Shown: one piece after another, positions 21,799 to 29,522 of the stretch
Position numbering within the stretch: position 1 is the stretch's first letter
How the letters are laid out: every line of letters begins with the position of its first letter
Assembly (NCBI RefSeq): GCF_004348675.1
Contig: NZ_SMKN01000017.1
Span: 1-64,000, forward strand
Source: Micromonospora sp. KC606
GTDB lineage: Bacteria; Actinomycetota; Actinomycetes; Mycobacteriales; Micromonosporaceae
Direction of reading: 5' to 3'
Length of the DNA: 64,000 bases
The notes under the pieces: generated by a model
Told to the model about the DNA's origin: nothing
Database searches by the model: none
Seen by the model: only the letters and a program-made list of their open reading frames with translations
Translations under genes and position numbers: made by a program

Positions 21799-22686
21799 AT
21801 GACGGAGACACAGGCGAAGTCGGGGAACAAGGGGACCTCGGCCACCCCGGTCGACGAGGAGGCCGCCAAGAGCGGCACAACCGCGGCCGGCCGCGCGGCC
21901 GTGGGTCGGGCGACCGTCCCCGCCGACGCGCCTGCCCCGAAGTTCACCCGGGCCCCTGGCATGGCCCCGCCGCCCGAGAAGCCCGGCGACGACGCGGTGG
22001 CGAGCGAGAAGACTGAGACACCGGGAGTGGAGGCGCCGACCTCCGCCGCCATGCCGGTGGTCACCTCGAACAAGTCGAGCAACACCACCCAGCCGATCAG
22101 GGCGGGTGCCGCGTCGCCGTCGAGCACCGGCACCCAGCCCAAGGTCGGCGGAACCAAGCCGTCGCCGTCGCCGGACGGGGCCCGGGCGACTGGGGCGGGC
22201 CGTCCCGCCACCGGGGGCGGCCTGCCGCCGGGGATCGGCAACCCGGCGGCCGTCGGGGCCGCACGGGTGGGTGACGCGGTCCGCGCCGCGCGTACCTCGG
22301 TCAGCTCGGCCGCCTCGCGCGGTCCGCGCCGGGCCCGGCTCAACCTCAAGCGGATCGATCCCTGGTCCGTGATGAAGTTCGCGTTCGCCGTCTCCGTGGT
22401 GCTGTTCATCGTGGTGGTGGTCGCCACCTCGGTGCTCTATCTCGCCCTGGACGCCATGGGCGTCTTCGAGAGCGTCAACAAGAGCCTGACCGACCTGGTC
22501 AACGCGGGCGGCCAGACCTCCAGCGGATTCCAGATCACCGCCAAGGGCGTGATCCTCAGCTCGGCGCTGATCGGCCTGGTCAACGTCGTCCTGTTCACGG
22601 CGCTCGCCACGCTCGGCGCGTTCGTCTACAACGTCTGCGCCGACCTGGTCGGCGGAATCGAGTTGACCCTCGCCGAGCGCGACTGA
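21799..22686 (+). CDS. DUF3566 domain membrane protein
   Basis: A 295-residue protein whose first 180 residues are Pro/Ala/Thr/Gly-rich and probably disordered. The DUF3566 domain follows, with a membrane segment at about 192-216 (MKFAFAVSVVLFIVVVVATSVL), an external or periplasmic loop, and a second segment at about 252-275. Proteins of this family are consistently encoded after gyrA in actinobacteria; related mycobacterial proteins act in cell division or wall growth, but no role is shown here. ATG 21799, 3 bp after the gyrA stop, was preferred to TTG 21796. Confidence 0.9.
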   Translation: MTETQAKSGNKGTSATPVDEEAAKSGTTAAGRAAVGRATVPADAPAPKFTRAPGMAPPPEKPGDDAVASEKTETPGVEAPTSAAMPVVTSNKSSNTTQPIRAGAASPSSTGTQPKVGGTKPSPSPDGARATGAGRPATGGGLPPGIGNPAAVGAARVGDAVRAARTSVSSAASRGPRRARLNLKRIDPWSVMKFAFAVSVVLFIVVVVATSVLYLALDAMGVFESVNKSLTDLVNAGGQTSSGFQITAKGVILSSALIGLVNVVLFTALATLGAFVYNVCADLVGGIELTLAERD

Positions 22687-22700
22687 CCTGGTTTTCGGTG

Positions 22701-22729
22701 GCCGGGGCGCCGCACCAGCGGCCCCCGGC
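22701..22729 (+). terminator. Hairpin after the gyr operon
   Basis: GCCGGGGCGCCGC pairs with GCGGCCCCCGGC around an ACCA loop with one bulge, 14 bp after the DUF3566 stop. It is a likely terminator without a T tract. Confidence 0.5.
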
Positions 22730-22946
22730 TTGCTCGGCTCCGGTTGCCGCATCCTGTGCCTTCGTGGTGCCCGGACACCCCTACATGCAACACAGGAGGA
22801 GATCGTCGCGGCCCCGAGTCGGGCACCCAGGGAAACGGGTCGCCGTCGACGAGCACTTGCGAGTACGGTCAGCGTGGCGCGAGCGCCACGGCGACCCCGA
22901 TTTGGGGCCGGACACGGCAATGGGTTAACCTTGCTCGTCGCCACGC

Positions 22947-23020
22947 GGGGCTATAGCTCAGTCGGTTAGAGCGCAGAGCTGATAACTCTGAGGTCGCTGG
23001 TTCGATTCCAGCTAGCCCCA
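22947..23020 (+). tRNA. tRNA-Ile (GAT anticodon)
   Basis: The 74-nt cloverleaf has acceptor GGGGCTA/TAGCCCC, D arm GCTCAGTCGGTTAGAGC, anticodon stem CAGAG/CTCTG around loop CTGATAA, and T arm CTGGTTCGATTCCAG. The anticodon GAT is at 22981-22983. CCA is not encoded: CCG follows. Confidence 0.98.
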
Positions 23021-23064
23021 CCGCACACCCGTTCCGACGGTAGTCGAGCGCGAAGGGGCGCCCC

Positions 23065-23193
23065 ATGTTCAAGAAGCTTCTGATCCTGGCCGGCGTCGTC
23101 GCCGTGGCTGCTGTCGTCGCCCAGAAGGTCAAGGCTTCCAACGACGAGCGTGCCCTCTGGCACGAGGCGACTACCGCACCCGACCTGCGCTGA
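23065..23193 (+). CDS. DLW-39 family small protein
   Basis: A 42-residue protein starting MFKKLLILAGVVAVAAVVAQKV, with one N-terminal hydrophobic helix, then KASNDERALWHEATTAPDLR. Small proteins of this type, named for the conserved Asp-Leu-Trp-like region and about 39 residues, recur next to gyrA and tRNA genes in actinobacteria. ATG 23065 lies between tRNA-Ile and tRNA-Ala. The function is unknown; the helix suggests membrane attachment. Confidence 0.85.
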   Translation: MFKKLLILAGVVAVAAVVAQKVKASNDERALWHEATTAPDLR

Positions 23194-23235
23194 TCCACTC
23201 GTCGTAGCCAGCACCAGGCGGCACCGCCCGCCCTG

Positions 23236-23311
23236 GGGGCCCTAGCTCAACTGGCAGAGCACTGCCTTTGCAAGGCAGGGGTTAGGGGTTCGAGTCCCCT
23301 GGGCTCCACCA
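23236..23311 (+). tRNA. tRNA-Ala (TGC anticodon)
   Basis: The acceptor GGGGCCC/GGGCTCC, anticodon stem CTGCC/GGCAG around TTTGCAA (anticodon TGC at 23269-23271) and T arm AGGGGTTCGAGTCCCCT form a complete tRNA, with CCA encoded at 23309-23311. Its 3-prime end is the core of an integration site, repeated at 26591-26619. Confidence 0.98.
23282..23310 (+). repeat. att: Attachment site copy 1 (in tRNA-Ala)
   Basis: These 29 bp run from the T-arm into the acceptor end of tRNA-Ala, and the identical 29 bp recur at 26591-26619. Bases flanking the two copies differ (G/A before, A/T after), so the repeat is exactly delimited. It marks one end of an integrated element. Confidence 0.9.
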
Positions 23312-23372
23312 TTGCCGCCTATGGCCAGGCGTTTCTTCCGAACAAGATCAACAGGCGCAAGCCGGGCACAGG

Positions 23373-23964
23373 TCAGTCATGATCTTGCGGTCGGATGGTC
23401 GCCTTGTTGGCGCGTTCCGCCGCTGAGCTCAGGACCGAGCCAACGACGCCGCTGGGCCGATCTCGCTTCGGCAGCCAGTGCACGTACGTCTCCAACGTGA
23501 TGCGCAACGTCCTGTGTCGAAGCAGACGCTGCACCTCCTGCGGCTCGACGTGGTTGGTGATCAGCGTCGTGGCGAAGAAGTGCCGTAGCGCGTGGAACCC
23601 GCCGTGCTTCTTGGGCCAACCAGCTTGAGCGACGACTTCGGCGTGCCCTCGTCCAACCGCCGAGTCAACCACTTCAGGGCCCCGGTCAGCCGAATCAACC
23701 GAAGCGGGCGGTCACCAAACACCGGGTACAGGGGACGGCTCAGGTTCGACTTGACCCGGTCTCGGGTTTCCAAGGCCCAGCCGATCTCGCGCGAGAGCCG
23801 CCACCGCTCGCCGTACTCGCGGAAAGTGACCTGTCGTTCCGCCTGGTCGACCTTGGTCTTCCCGGGACAGCGAAGGCGGGCCGTTCTCCACGCTTCGAGA
23901 TTCCCGCGAAGGGCCCTTGCCGGGTGATGGCAGCAGTACCCAGTAGGCACCGCCTGCCCCTCAA
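23373..23964 (-). pseudogene. Tyrosine integrase, internally deleted
   Basis: Two out-of-frame fragments make up this gene. The N-terminal part (down to about 23620) has a core-binding-like domain, TFREYGERWRLSREIGWALETRDRV and LYPVFGDRPLRLI. The C-terminal part (to 23373) has HALRHFFATTLI, LLRHRTLRITLETYVHWL, giving the H-x-x-R and the nucleophile Tyr of phage integrases. About 130-150 residues between them, including the first catalytic Arg, are missing and the frame is lost at the junction near 23620-23645. Position beside tRNA-Ala fits an att-adjacent integrase. It cannot be active. Confidence 0.85.
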
Positions 23965-24090
23965 AGCCGCGCGCTAGTCGCCGACTCGCCTCATCCAGTA
24001 CGGGTAATCACCTGAATGCCGCTGCTATCAGGCCCCCGGAACCCCGTCGGAGCGACGGCCCTCGAAGGAGCTCTCACTAGAGTGCGATCC

Positions 24091-24585
24091 ATGGAACCCC
24101 GTTGGCTCTCCCCCGAGGAGCAGCGCACCTGGCGCGCCTACCGCGACCTCAGCCTGGTGCTAGAGGACGCTCTCGACCAGCAACTGCGACATAAGGCCGA
24201 CCTCAGCCACCTGTACTACTCGGTGATGGTGTTCCTCTCGGAGGCCCCCGAGCGACGGCTGCGCATGACAGACCTCGCCGAACAGCTGAAGATCGCCCGG
24301 ACACGGCTCTCCTACACCGTCAGCCGCATGGAGGAGCGCGGCTGGGTGCGCCGCGAGGACGCGCTGGGGGACAGACGGGTTCAGCTCGCCGTGCTGACGG
24401 ACGAGGGGCTGACCGCCCTTGAGCAGGCCGCCCCCAGTCACGTAGCCACCGTCCGGGCTGCCGTCTTCGACCGGCTGACACCCGAGCAGGCGCGCGCCTT
24501 CGGTGAAGCGTGCGAGATCATCCTCAACGGCCTCACGGGCCCGGACCGCCCGGCCTTCCCCGCCGACCTCCCCTGGCGTCGCTGA
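24091..24585 (+). CDS. MarR family transcriptional regulator
   Basis: A 164-residue winged helix protein. The DNA-binding region MTDLAEQLKIARTRLSYTVSRMEERGWVRRE is followed by the wing DRRVQLAVLTDEGLTALE. ATG 24091 was preferred to the upstream in-frame start at 24016; GAAGGAGCT lies some 20 bp upstream. It sits inside the tRNA-Ala element, 178 bp before the solute-binding protein gene it may regulate. It resembles the second MarR protein at 32419-32883 (both start with WLSP.EQ..WRA), which suggests a shared origin. Confidence 0.9.
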   Translation: MEPRWLSPEEQRTWRAYRDLSLVLEDALDQQLRHKADLSHLYYSVMVFLSEAPERRLRMTDLAEQLKIARTRLSYTVSRMEERGWVRREDALGDRRVQLAVLTDEGLTALEQAAPSHVATVRAAVFDRLTPEQARAFGEACEIILNGLTGPDRPAFPADLPWRR

Positions 24586-24763
24586 CCTCCCTCCAGAGGC
24601 AGAGGCGAGCCCGCCGAACTCCCATCCTCCCTGACTACCCTGCATTGACCGTCCAGACACTTACCGCTATTTATTGCAGATTTGCAGTACCTGTTCTAGA
24701 GTGACGGCAGATAGTTGAAGCATCAAGCTTCCCCTTCTTGTCCCCACCACGAAGGAGCCGAGT

Positions 24764-25903
24764 GTGAAGTCCTCCCGCAAGGCATGGGCCGTCGCCGCAA
24801 CTCTGGGCGTCCTGGCCGCAAGCGGTGCCACCGCCGCCACCGCCACCGCTTCCCCGAAACCCGCCCCCAAGCACACGAGCGAAGAAGACCAACTGCAGAA
24901 GCTGTACAAGGAGGCCGTGGCCGAGGGCGGCCGCCTGGTCGTCTACGCCGGCGGTGACAAGCCGGGCCAGGCGGACTACCTCAAGGACGCGTTCGTCAAG
25001 AAGTTCCCCAAGATGAAGGTCGACATCGTCGTCGACTTCAGCAAGAACCACGACGCCCGCGTCGACAACCAGATCGCCGAGCACCACGTGGTGGCCGACG
25101 TCGTCCACCTCCAGACCGTCGACGACTTCCCGCGCTGGAAGAAGGAAGGAGTGCTGCAGAAGTACAAGCCGGTCGGCTGGAACAAGGTCTTCGACCAGCT
25201 CAAGGACAAGGACGGCTACTACACCGGCCTGTTCTTCTTCGCCTTCTCCAACGTCACGGCCACCAAGCTCGGCGACGATGCGCCCGTCGAGGCCAAGGAC
25301 TTCCTCAAGCCCGAGTTCAAGAACAAGCTCGTCTTTACGTACCCGAACGACGACGACGCCGTCCTCTACTACTTCAAACAGCTCACCGACAAGTACGGCT
25401 TCGACTACCTGAAGAAGCTGCTCGCCCAGAACCCGAAGTTCGTCCGCGGCACCCAGGACTCCGCCGACCTGGTCGGCTCCGGCGACTACGTGGCGAGCTT
25501 CGGCACAACCGGAGGCGTCCCGGGCGTCGCTGAGACCACCCTGCCGAAGAATTCGCCGTGGGTCGCCTGGCCGCAGACCGGTGCCATCCTCAAGAACGCC
25601 CCGCACAAGGCCGCCGCCAAGCTCTACCTGAGCTGGCTGCTGTCCAAGGACGCCCAACGCGACTCCATTGACACCTGGAGCGCCCGCACCGACGTCGCCG
25701 CGCCGGCGGGCCGCAAGGGCATCTTCGACTACGAGAACATGAACCCGCTCGGTCTCGGCGAATTCATGAGCAACCGCACGGCCCTCGACCGCTACAAGGC
25801 CCGCATCAACCTCTATGTCGGCGACGTCAAGGGCGTGAACCCCTCCGACCCGCAGGGCGTGCTCGGCCTGTACCCCGTCAACCAGGACGGCACCCAGGGC
25901 TGA
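24764..25903 (+). CDS. Extracellular solute-binding protein of an ABC importer
   Basis: A 379-residue secreted protein with a signal peptide at about 1-30 (KSSRKAWAVAATLGVLAASGATAATATA) lacking a lipobox Cys. The mature part begins with LYKEAVAEGGRLVVYAGGDKPGQADYLKDAF, the pattern of iron(III)- or thiamine-type binding proteins (SBP_bac_6-like), and ends with a long Lys/Asp-rich domain. GTG 24764 has GAAGGAG 13 bp upstream. No permease or ATPase is adjacent, so it is an orphan receptor. Lys-rich composition, heavy AAG use and location in the element suggest transfer, perhaps from Streptomyces. The ligand is unknown. Confidence 0.8.
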   Translation: MKSSRKAWAVAATLGVLAASGATAATATASPKPAPKHTSEEDQLQKLYKEAVAEGGRLVVYAGGDKPGQADYLKDAFVKKFPKMKVDIVVDFSKNHDARVDNQIAEHHVVADVVHLQTVDDFPRWKKEGVLQKYKPVGWNKVFDQLKDKDGYYTGLFFFAFSNVTATKLGDDAPVEAKDFLKPEFKNKLVFTYPNDDDAVLYYFKQLTDKYGFDYLKKLLAQNPKFVRGTQDSADLVGSGDYVASFGTTGGVPGVAETTLPKNSPWVAWPQTGAILKNAPHKAAAKLYLSWLLSKDAQRDSIDTWSARTDVAAPAGRKGIFDYENMNPLGLGEFMSNRTALDRYKARINLYVGDVKGVNPSDPQGVLGLYPVNQDGTQG

Positions 25904-25916
25904 CGGCCCTTCTCCG

Positions 25917-25946
25917 CCCCCCCTCTGCTCCCCACCAGAGGGGGGG
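25917..25946 (+). terminator. Hairpin after the solute-binding protein gene
   Basis: CCCCCCCTCTG (25917-25927) pairs perfectly with CAGAGGGGGGG (25936-25946), with an 8-nt loop, 13 bp after the stop codon. It lacks a T tract. Confidence 0.7.
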
Positions 25947-26039
25947 GGAAGCCATGACCACTCACACGGCCGCCTGACACTGAGCCAACCTGGCGACCCA
26001 ATGAGGTCACAGCATCAGCAGTCGGGCGGGGACGAAGAA

Positions 26040-26174
26040 GTGACGGACAGGTGGTGCTGGTGCCGGATGGGGCCTCAACGCCGCGCGTGGCGGATCTTCA
26101 ACCGTCCGAACGCCAGGGTCCCGGAGATCCGGATCGTCGGCCCACCGGACGGGGAGCGGCGTGGGGGCTTGTAG
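26040..26174 (+). CDS. Small Trp/Cys-containing protein next to GntR
   Basis: A 44-residue frame from GTG 26040 begins TDRWCWCRMGPQRRAWRIFNRPN and ends with a basic Gly-rich tail, stop TAG 26172-26174. The composition (four Trp, two Cys, eleven Arg) is unusual for a random frame, and GACGAAGAA precedes the start. It overlaps the start of the GntR gene by 14 bp if GTG 26161 is used. It may be a nucleic-acid or metal-binding accessory protein of the element. The function is unknown and the call is tentative. Confidence 0.5.
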   Translation: MTDRWCWCRMGPQRRAWRIFNRPNARVPEIRIVGPPDGERRGGL

Positions 26175-26439
26175 AGCGTCCATGGAGCCTGACCCGGACG
26201 CCGGCATCGACCACGGCGCGCCGCTGCCGCCCTATCGCCAACTTGCCGGCATCCTGGCGGCCCGGATTCGCCGCGGTGACTGGCAGCCCAACCGGGCCAT
26301 GCCGTCCGAGTCTCAGCTTGTCCAGGAGTACGGCCTTGCTCGCGCGACCGTGCGACGTGCGATCGCCGTGATGGTGGATCAGGGCGTACTGTTCGTGGTG
26401 CCGCAACGCGGAACGTTCGTCAAGCCAGAGGGCGAATAG
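26161..26439 (+). CDS. Short GntR family regulator, HTH domain only
   Basis: A 92-residue (or 85 from ATG 26182) protein consisting of one GntR winged helix: PPYRQLAGILAARIRRGDWQPNRAMPSESQLVQEYGLARATVRRAIAVMVDQGVLFVVPQRGTFV. There is no ligand domain. GTG 26161 is preceded by GGGGAG and overlaps the small upstream gene; ATG 26182 has no clear ribosome-binding site. Such minimal GntR proteins (for example KorSA of pSAM2-like elements) are typical of actinomycete integrative elements. It lies 150 bp from the distal att repeat. Confidence 0.85.
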   Translation: MGACRASMEPDPDAGIDHGAPLPPYRQLAGILAARIRRGDWQPNRAMPSESQLVQEYGLARATVRRAIAVMVDQGVLFVVPQRGTFVKPEGE

Positions 26440-26590
26440 CCATCGATGCCCGGTGCAAGATCATCGGGCATCGCTCCGGCACAACCGAGCCCGACAACGG
26501 GTGTAGAAAGCCGTGAGACGTTGACGGTTCCCGCCCTGTTCAGAGGCCAGATCTGCCCGATTGCAGACGATCTCTACCCGGCCCACGGCA

Positions 26591-26619
26591 TTAGGGGTTC
26601 GAGTCCCCTGGGCTCCACC
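26591..26619 (+). repeat. att: Attachment site copy 2 (distal)
   Basis: This is an exact 29-bp repeat of tRNA-Ala positions 23282-23310, without the rest of the tRNA. It marks the far end of the integrated element. Confidence 0.9.
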
Positions 26620-27055
26620 TCTAACCGCAGGTCAGCGGCATTTAAAGCGATTCTTGCCAATGCCGCTGACCTGGGTGTCTCGCATCACCTCACGGCATGG
26701 AAACTGTTGGCCTGTCGTGGTGGCACCAGTTCCGGTGGTCGGAGTGTGGCCAGGACAGCTGCAAACTCTGCTTCCCTCCAAATCGAATGTCTTGGTGGTT
26801 GCGGCTGCACAAGCCTGTTTCCCCGCCCAACTCGTCGAGAGTTCGCGTGGCCCGGGACCGTCGGCGAGACACCGCGCCACATCGTGAGGCCCGCGGTGGT
26901 CGCACGAACGCCGTGAGTGGCCCATTGCGGCCGCCGCCGAGTTCGGTGAGCGCGGTGCTCAGCCGGGTGTGGGCGTCGTCGCTGAACTCGCCGTGGGCGC
27001 GGGCCTTCGCTCACTTGTCCGAGCACGACAAAGGCGGCATCGCCGCTATGGGCGC
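26620..27055. other. Non-coding stretch after the element
   Basis: No intact gene is seen in these 436 bp. On the minus strand at about 26900-27020 one frame reads GGGRNGPLTAFV, faintly like the regulatory tail of 2-isopropylmalate synthases, but it is short and open at neither end. It is probably decayed DNA. Confidence 0.4.
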
Positions 27056-27703
27056 TCAGGAACGCAGGTAGGCCAGCACCGCGCGCACCCGGCGGTGGTG
27101 GTCGGTGTCCTCGACGTACAGGCCCAGCTTGGCAAAGATGCTGCGGACGTGCTTTTCCACCGCGCCGCCGCTCACCACGAGTTTGCGCGCGATGGCCTGG
27201 TTGGAGTGCCCCTCGGCCATGAGTCCGAGCACCTCCCGCTCCCGCGCGGTCAGCGTCGCCAGAGGGTCGTTGCCGCGGCGCCGGAAGATCAGCTGGGCCA
27301 CCACCTGCGGATCGAACACCGTCCCCCCGGCGGCGACCCGCCGCAGCCCGTCAATGAACTCGTCGACGTCCACCACCCGGTCCTTCAGCAGGTAGCCCAC
27401 GGCTCCCCTGGCGTCGGCCAGCAGATCCTCAGCATAGGAAACCTCCACATACTGCGACAGGATCAGCACCGGCGTACCGGGAACCCGCTCGCGGGCCGCA
27501 ACCGCGGCCTTCAGGCCCTCATCGGTGAACGAGGGGGGCATCCGCACATCCACCACCGAGACGTCCGGGCGGTGCTCGACCACGGCAGAGACGAAGCTGT
27601 CGCCGTCGCCCACCTCGGCGACCACCTCGAACTCGAACTCCTTGAGCAGCCGGATCAGTCCGGAACGGATCAGCGTGGCGTCGTCGGCGACCACTACCCG
27701 CAT
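27056..27703 (-). CDS. Response regulator, NarL/LuxR family
   Basis: A 215-residue two-component regulator. The receiver domain has the acidic pair VVADDAT (D7-D8), phospho-acceptor Asp52 in VVDVRMPP and the Lys in GYLLKDRV. The LuxR-type helix-turn-helix LTAREREVLGLMAEGHSNQAIARKLVVSGGAVEKHVRSIFAKL is at about 150-195. Its start overlaps the sensor kinase by 10 bp. The pair diverges from the ABC exporter at 29523-31245, which is the likely target. Confidence 0.95.
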   Translation of the reverse strand: MRVVVADDATLIRSGLIRLLKEFEFEVVAEVGDGDSFVSAVVEHRPDVSVVDVRMPPSFTDEGLKAAVAARERVPGTPVLILSQYVEVSYAEDLLADARGAVGYLLKDRVVDVDEFIDGLRRVAAGGTVFDPQVVAQLIFRRRGNDPLATLTAREREVLGLMAEGHSNQAIARKLVVSGGAVEKHVRSIFAKLGLYVEDTDHHRRVRAVLAYLRS

Positions 27704-28947
27704 GGGACCTCCATCACTACCACCGTCGGGCCTCCCTCGGGGGAGTGCACCACGAGATCGCCATCGACCGACCTGACGCGGTCGGCCAGCCCCGCGAGGC
27801 CGTGCCCCTTGGCCAGGTGGGCGCCGCCGATGCCATTGTCGGACAGGGTCAGGATCAGCCGGTTCGCGGTGCGGGACAGGGTGAGGCGCGCGGAGTCGGC
27901 GCGGCTGTGCTTGGCGACGTTGGTCAGGGCTTCGGCGGTCACAAAGTACACGGTGTTCTCCACCGCGGCGGAGAAGCGGTCCAGGACCGGGGCGTCCAGT
28001 TCCACCGGCACCGGGCTGCGGGCCGCCAGGGCCGCCAGGGCCTGGGCTAACCCGCGGTCGGTGAGTACCGGGGGCGCGATCCCGCGCGACAGCGTGCGTA
28101 GCTCCTCCAGGGTCTCCCGAGTCTCGGCGATGGCGCCGGTGATGGTGGCATGTGCCGTGTTCGGGTCCTTGGCGAGCTGGCGCTGCGCCCGCGACAGCTC
28201 CATGGCCAGGTGTACGAGCCGCTGCTGGGGCCCGTCGTGGATATCGCGCTCCAGGCGCCGCATCGCGTCCGCCTCGGCCGAGACGGCGGCGGCCCGCCCC
28301 TCGGACAGGTCAGCGATACGTTCGTGCAGCTCGCCGATCGCCGTCAGCAGGACGCGCCCCAGGTTCGCCCTTGCCAGGGCGGCGCCGGGCACGACGAACG
28401 GCAGGGCGAGGGCGAACAGCGCGCCGATCGTCACGTAGAACGCTGACGCAAACAGGTAGTTCTCCACCCCGACCAGCTTGGGAAGTTTTTGCAGGTTCTC
28501 GAGGCCCACCGCCTCGTGGATGATCCATCCGTACAGCGGCCAGGTGAGCAGGGCCAGCGTCACCACCCACCACACCACGGTGGTCACGAACACGATCACA
28601 GATACGGGAAAGATCACGATCCCGTACAGGAGGTCCAACCAGTACTGGCCGCCGCCTAGCGGGGTGATGCTTCGCCGGAAGACACCAGACCCCCCGGCAG
28701 GCTTGTTGTACATCGGCCGAGCCACGGAATGGCCCAGCACTTCCGGCAGGGCGCGCCGCTCGACCTCGGCGAATCCGCGTGCGATCCGCAGGGCGAGCGC
28801 CAGGATGGGCAGCCCGATGCCGATGACCAACGTGGTCACGCCGAGTGCCAGGACGGGGGTGATCAGGGCCACGCCGATCAAGGCCAAGGGGAAGGTGGAC
28901 AGCGAGTAGAGGGTGGAGGCGCCGACGCGACGCCATTTCGGGGACAT
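27694..28947 (-). CDS. Sensor histidine kinase, NarL-partner type
   Basis: A 417-residue membrane kinase. Membrane segments lie at about 15-52, 105-140 and 167-190, forming a putative sensor domain of the type found in many actinobacterial kinases. The dimerisation helix contains the phospho-acceptor His237 in RRLERDIHDGPQQRLV (HisKA_3). The ATPase domain has the N box AEALTNVAKHS, LSDNGIGGA and GHGLAGLADRV. It overlaps the response regulator gene, so the two are coupled. The stimulus is unknown; the divergent ABC transporter suggests detection of an exported or toxic compound. Confidence 0.95.
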   Translation of the reverse strand: MSPKWRRVGASTLYSLSTFPLALIGVALITPVLALGVTTLVIGIGLPILALALRIARGFAEVERRALPEVLGHSVARPMYNKPAGGSGVFRRSITPLGGGQYWLDLLYGIVIFPVSVIVFVTTVVWWVVTLALLTWPLYGWIIHEAVGLENLQKLPKLVGVENYLFASAFYVTIGALFALALPFVVPGAALARANLGRVLLTAIGELHERIADLSEGRAAAVSAEADAMRRLERDIHDGPQQRLVHLAMELSRAQRQLAKDPNTAHATITGAIAETRETLEELRTLSRGIAPPVLTDRGLAQALAALAARSPVPVELDAPVLDRFSAAVENTVYFVTAEALTNVAKHSRADSARLTLSRTANRLILTLSDNGIGGAHLAKGHGLAGLADRVRSVDGDLVVHSPEGGPTVVVMEVPCG

Positions 28948-29522
28948 GCGCGGATATTAGGCGGCGGGTTGTCGGCGGACGATCTGGGCAAGCATGCCGG
29001 TTCGGGGTAGGGCTGGCACTACCTCTGGCGACGGCACGGTACCGGTGACGGCGTCGCAGGGGCCGGCCCGTCACCGCGGCTCCGGCATCGGTGGGGATCG
29101 CATGAGGTGAAGGCGATCCACATGTACCTCGCGCTGCCGCAACGCACGTGGCAGCGCTCTTCATTGTGCCGTCGAATCCCACCTACCGGTGTGAGCCGGA
29201 CAGCCCCCGGTCGACGGTAGTGCCCGCACCATCCCGCACTGGCGTGCGCGCGGGATGTCTGCCCCCTGGCGCGGTTCCTAGGCTGTTGCTGTCGGTCACG
29301 GGCTTGGGCCGGCGAGCCGCCCGCAGTCCCGGAATCGGCAGTGGGAACGGCTCTTGTGACGAGCACCTCCGGGGGTCACGAGCATACCGGGCGCCGCGGC
29401 GCACCAGGGCTGGATCAAGGTTCTGGCAGGTGCCTTCCCGAAGGTCACGGGCCGACCGACGGCCGAGCCGGACACATAGCGGCGAACACCTCAACCCGTT
29501 CAATCCTCCAGATGGGAACACC
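28948..29522. other. Divergent promoter region, kinase versus ABC exporter
   Basis: These 575 bp lie between the divergent kinase and exporter genes. No protein with convincing coding character was recognised; a frame continuous with the ATPase gene upstream of ATG 29523 is Arg/Pro-rich and looks non-coding. Regulatory sites are expected here but could not be defined. Confidence 0.45.

Larger units (their letters stand above)
23311..26590. mobile_element. Degenerate tRNA-Ala integrative element
   Basis: A 3.3-kb segment is bounded by exact 29-bp copies of the tRNA-Ala 3-prime end. Beside the tRNA lies a broken tyrosine integrase. The far end carries a short GntR regulator and a small Trp/Cys-rich protein, a pairing seen in actinomycete integrative and conjugative elements. 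No replication or transfer gene remains. The marR and solute-binding-protein genes are probably cargo. The element is most likely immobile. Confidence 0.8.

Noticed and set aside
19663-22944. A 1093-codon minus-strand open frame opposite gyrA and DUF3566
   Set aside because: It is a high-GC shadow of gyrA without domain features.
26900-27020. Minus-strand fragment GGGRNGPLTAFV suggesting a 2-isopropylmalate synthase tail
   Set aside because: The similarity covers about a dozen residues with no surrounding domain, so a pseudogene call is not justified.
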